DNA of 7,549 bases. It comes from Oscillatoria sp. Prado101. GTDB lineage: Bacteria; Cyanobacteriota; Cyanobacteriia; Cyanobacteriales; Oscillatoriaceae. Both the position numbers and the translations under genes were made by a program. Below are positions 6,208-7,549 of this stretch, one piece after another. Below the pieces are notes generated by a model. The model was not told where the DNA came from. It ran no database searches and saw only the letters and a program-made list of their open reading frames with translations. The stretch's first letter is position 1; each line of letters opens with the position of its first letter. The DNA lies in assembly GCA_025454445.1 (NCBI GenBank), contig JALOOK010000221.1, positions 1 to 7,549 of the forward strand. The letters are read 5' to 3'.

Positions 6208-6259
6208 TAGAAAAACTGTCAAGGCACGCCTTGGCGCTGTCGCACTGACAGTTTTTCTA
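6208..6259. terminator. 14-bp perfect inverted repeat before ftrV
   Basis: TAGAAAAACTGTCA (6208-6221) and TGACAGTTTTTCTA (6246-6259) pair perfectly across 24 nt, which themselves allow CAAGG/CCTTG (6220-6224 with 6229-6233). An A tract on the 5' side and a T tract on the 3' side give the look of a bidirectional intrinsic terminator for the phosphatase message. It ends 30 bp before the ftrV ATG, so an attenuator or leader hairpin of ftrV is the alternative. The 122 bp before it are pyrimidine-rich with no feature seen. Confidence 0.55.
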
Positions 6260-6278
6260 GTTTATGGAGTGAGAGCAC

Positions 6279-6282
6279 AGGG
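6279..6282 (+). promoter_or_regulatory. Ribosome binding site of ftrV
   Basis: AGGG with a 7-nt spacer to the ATG at 6290. It favours this ATG over the in-frame GTG at 6269, which would add seven residues absent from the family as I recall it. Confidence 0.6.
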
Positions 6283-6289
6283 TTTTATT

Positions 6290-6514
6290 ATGGAAGTAGG
6301 CGATCGCGTTCGCGTCAAAGAGTCTGTAGTTGTTTACCACCATCCCGACCATCGCAATCAGCCCTTTGATCTCAAGGGTCAAGAAGGAGAAATTGCAGCC
6401 ATCATTGAAAAATGGCAAGGCAGACCCGTTAGCCCCAACCTGCCTTTTGAAGTCAAGTTTGGCAAAAAATTCAAAGCTCACTTTCAAAAAGGGGAGCTAG
6501 AACTCATCGAATAG
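6290..6514 (+). CDS. ftrV: Ferredoxin:thioredoxin reductase, variable chain
   Basis: FtrV is the small non-catalytic subunit of ferredoxin:thioredoxin reductase, which passes photosynthetic electrons from ferredoxin to thioredoxin and so links enzyme activity to light. It clasps the iron-sulphur catalytic subunit FtrC. The 74 residues match the usual length and the SH3-like barrel sequence: MEVGDRVRVKESVVVYHHP, FDLKGQEGEI, WQGRPVSPNLPFEVKF and KKFKAHF near the C-terminus. Variable chains contain no catalytic cysteines, and none is present here. ftrC is not in the window, in line with the common unlinked arrangement. The gene stands alone on the plus strand after a strong inverted repeat and converges on a small hypothetical gene 30 bp away. 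Confidence 0.95.
   Translation: MEVGDRVRVKESVVVYHHPDHRNQPFDLKGQEGEIAAIIEKWQGRPVSPNLPFEVKFGKKFKAHFQKGELELIE
6300..6307. repeat. HIP1 octamer GCGATCGC
   Basis: Perfect GCGATCGC in the 5' coding region of ftrV. Confidence 0.9.
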
Positions 6515-6525
6515 GCGGCGGCGAG

Positions 6526-6544
6526 AATTTTTCCCGGAAAAATT
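6526..6544. terminator. AT-rich hairpin between convergent genes
   Basis: AATTTTTC (6526-6533) pairs with GAAAAATT (6537-6544) around CCG, 11 bp after the ftrV stop and touching the stop of the opposing gene. It could serve both strands, but the stem is weak and no long U run follows. Confidence 0.35.
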
Positions 6545-6772
6545 TTACCGGCGTCCCCGGAGAAACCAGCCAAAGATATTGATATCTCCGCGCATTTTTT
6601 GCAACTCTTGCCGGTGGCGCTCAGCTGTTGAGTAGTACCACTGGCAGTAACTGTCAAAGTCTTGCCGGTGCTGAACTTCCCGGTAAAATTCGCGGGCGGT
6701 TTGGTGCGCTTCTAGAATTTCAATTTCCGGTTGGGGCGCGGGAGCGAGCCATCGCAAGTCGTTGAAGCTCAT
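6545..6772 (-). CDS. Small conserved hypothetical cyanobacterial protein
   Basis: A 75-residue soluble protein starting MSFNDLRWLAPAPQPEIEIL. The remainder is mostly charged and aromatic helix (AREFYREVQHRQDFDSYCQWYYSTAERHRQELQKMRG) followed by INIFGWFLRGRR. I recall similar short proteins of unknown function in other cyanobacteria, but no domain name or function. There is no signal peptide or membrane helix; one Cys is present. A full AGGAGG lies 11 nt before the ATG, a long spacer; the GTG 6 nt from it is out of frame and runs into TGA, so the ATG is kept. It converges on ftrV and has no partner gene on its own strand in the window. Confidence 0.75.
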   Translation of the reverse strand: MSFNDLRWLAPAPQPEIEILEAHQTAREFYREVQHRQDFDSYCQWYYSTAERHRQELQKMRGDINIFGWFLRGRR

Positions 6773-6845
6773 AACACTTTTTTCCTCCTGGCAGCGATGC
6801 CCGGATTGACAGGGTAGGGGATAAGCGGGTGTTTATAAAGAAAAC

Positions 6846-6907
6846 GTGGTCGGCCACGGGGGGCCGCTTCTACAAACTGGGGGCGGCCACTATGCAGCCG
6901 CCCCTAC
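6846..6907. repeat. Tandem GC-rich hairpins ending in GCCCCTAC
   Basis: CGGCC/GGCCG (6851-6855 with 6862-6866) is followed by GGGGCGGC (6880-6887) with GCCGCCCC (6897-6904), 9-nt loop, and GCCCCTAC at 6900-6907. It looks like the REP-type intergenic repeats common in cyanobacteria, and shares layout with 7303-7348. Confidence 0.6.
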
Positions 6908-6930
6908 AGGCCGTGTGCCATTACATATAT

Positions 6931-6998
6931 AGGGGCGGGTTCACCCGAGATATTTGCTGGTAGCTTTGGATATCTGTAAACCTGCCCCTACCAGCAAA
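6931..6998. repeat. Long inverted repeat with alternative pairings
   Basis: TTTGCTGGTAG (6953-6963) is an exact inverse of CTACCAGCAAA (6988-6998). AGGGGCGGGTT (6931-6941) pairs with AACCTGCCCCT (6979-6989) with one mismatch. The two stems share bases and exclude each other. A GCCCCTAC lies at 6984-6991. Confidence 0.65.
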
Positions 6999-7047
6999 AG
7001 AAACCCGGTGAACTCCCGTCACGGCCTTAACAATTACTTTATAAACA

Positions 7048-7302
7048 GTCTCTAAGCTGGCAACAATCAGCTGAGGCGAGCCGACATCCTTCAATTCGGG
7101 CCGGTCGAAACCATCGACCTCCGACTTTCAGGCCGGCAGCCCGGATTGCTTACGCCTACGATAGCACAGAATCCCAAACCTCGCTGGTATGCCCGGAATC
7201 GCCGGTGCCATCCAGGCAGTCACGATGCTCCGGCACGAGCCGCTGCGCTACAACTGCGCACACCGCCACCGATGAAAATTGTCCCCAGGGCGGGGCGAGC
7301 AC
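7048..7302. other. No feature recognised
   Basis: I see no supported gene, RNA or clear repeat here. Both strands have moderately long open stretches, but no ribosome binding sites, domain motifs or recognisable protein similarity. Together with the flanking repeats this makes the 777 bp after 6772 look like non-coding, repeat-colonised sequence. Confidence 0.5.
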
Positions 7303-7348
7303 GGGGGCGCAAGCCCCTACAAGACTCCGTGGGGGGCACCGCCCCTAC
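7303..7348. repeat. Two adjacent GGGGC...GCCCCTAC hairpins
   Basis: GGGGC (7304-7308), loop GCAA (a GNRA tetraloop), GCCCC (7313-7317); then GGGGC (7333-7337), loop ACC, GCCCC (7341-7345). Each 3' arm is followed by TAC, giving GCCCCTAC at 7313-7320 and 7341-7348. This is the same family as 6846-6907. Confidence 0.65.
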
Positions 7349-7402
7349 TGCCTGGGAACGCACATCTGGAGGATCTGCCGACTTTCAACGGAAACCCAGG
7401 TT

Positions 7403-7549
7403 ATAGCAATATTTACTATAGTTAGGACAGTGCCACATCTGCGTATCCGTTGCGTTTATCTGCGGTTCAATATTTAAAACCGCAGATGAACACAGATGGA
7501 CGCGGATAGGGTAACAGATGAATGTCCTAATCAATATGGCTACTGCTAT
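7403..7549. repeat. Imperfect palindromic element, MITE-like, at the right edge
   Basis: The outer arms begin ATAGCA (7403-7408) and end TGCTAT (7544-7549). Both contain TTAGGACA or its inverse at the same distance from the end (7422-7429 and 7523-7530). The inner arms ATCTGCGGTT (7458-7467) and AACCGCAGAT (7478-7487) are exact around a 10-nt loop, and CGTATCCG/CGCGGATAGG segments also correspond. The arms differ in length by about 7 nt. No coding frame is present. It may extend beyond the window. Confidence 0.7.

Larger units (their letters stand above)
6830..7047. repeat. 218-bp segment bounded by 11-bp inverted repeats
   Basis: TGTTTATAAAG (6830-6840) and CTTTATAAACA (7037-7047) are exact inverted copies. 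The segment between them contains several GC-rich hairpins and no coding frame. It resembles a small non-autonomous element, but I find no clear target-site duplication outside the arms. Confidence 0.4.

Noticed and set aside
6799..7148. 10-bp direct repeat GCCCGGATTG (6799-6808 and 7139-7148) as target-site duplication
   Set aside because: The copies do not abut the 11-bp inverted repeats at 6830 and 7047, so they do not mark an insertion. Chance is likely.
7146..7477. 86- and 90-codon plus-strand frames in the right-hand gap
   Set aside because: They run through GCCCCTAC hairpin repeats, have no ribosome binding site or protein similarity, and overlap each other in different frames.

Overview
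The window looks like chromosomal DNA of a cyanobacterium, probably a filamentous repeat-rich one. Three perfect GCGATCGC octamers (HIP1 type) are present. The gene set also fits: a 74-residue ferredoxin:thioredoxin reductase variable chain, a short Zur/FurB-like regulator, an NfeD plus SPFH pair resembling Synechocystis Slr1128, and a zinc-ribbon PP2C phosphatase. Intergenic regions are crowded with hairpin-forming dispersed-type repeats. Species cannot be assigned from sequence alone.

Layout, left to right. Bases 1-1032 carry two subunits of formylglycinamidine ribonucleotide (FGAM) synthase on the minus strand. purS is first and purQ, cut by the left edge, is second; they are separated by 192 bp holding a GC-rich palindrome with a G-quadruplex pattern. 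A Fur-family regulator (Zur-like) is divergent from purS at 1190-1591, with a degenerate Zur-box-like sequence between them. It converges on a minus-strand operon of nfeD-like then SPFH/stomatin-like genes (3324 down to 1820). Both operon genes have full AGGAGG ribosome binding sites. The operon is flanked by two members of one short hairpin repeat family.

Bases 3325-3988 form a 664-bp gap. Its right half has a perfect TATAAT box followed by about 240 bp of GC-rich, strongly foldable sequence with mutually exclusive pairings. I read this as an unrecognised structured RNA or long leader ahead of the next gene. That gene (3989-6085) encodes a 698-residue protein: N-terminal four-Cys zinc ribbon, a region resembling a kinase domain that has lost its catalytic residues, an intact PP2C phosphatase domain, a Pro/Ala linker with a fresh 84-bp tandem duplication, and a C-terminal membrane anchor.

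Downstream, a 14-bp inverted repeat precedes ftrV (6290-6514), which converges on a small conserved hypothetical gene (6772 down to 6545). The last 777 bp have no gene I can support. They hold nested inverted repeats: a 218-bp segment bounded by 11-bp inverted repeats, four GCCCCTAC hairpin arms, and a roughly 147-bp imperfect palindrome ending at the right edge.

The genes cover separate jobs: purine synthesis, metal-responsive control, membrane organisation, Ser/Thr dephosphorylation and light-linked redox control. No single pathway joins them. The strongest candidates for something undescribed are the structured RNA at about 3679-3915 and the putative pseudokinase-phosphatase fusion next to it.
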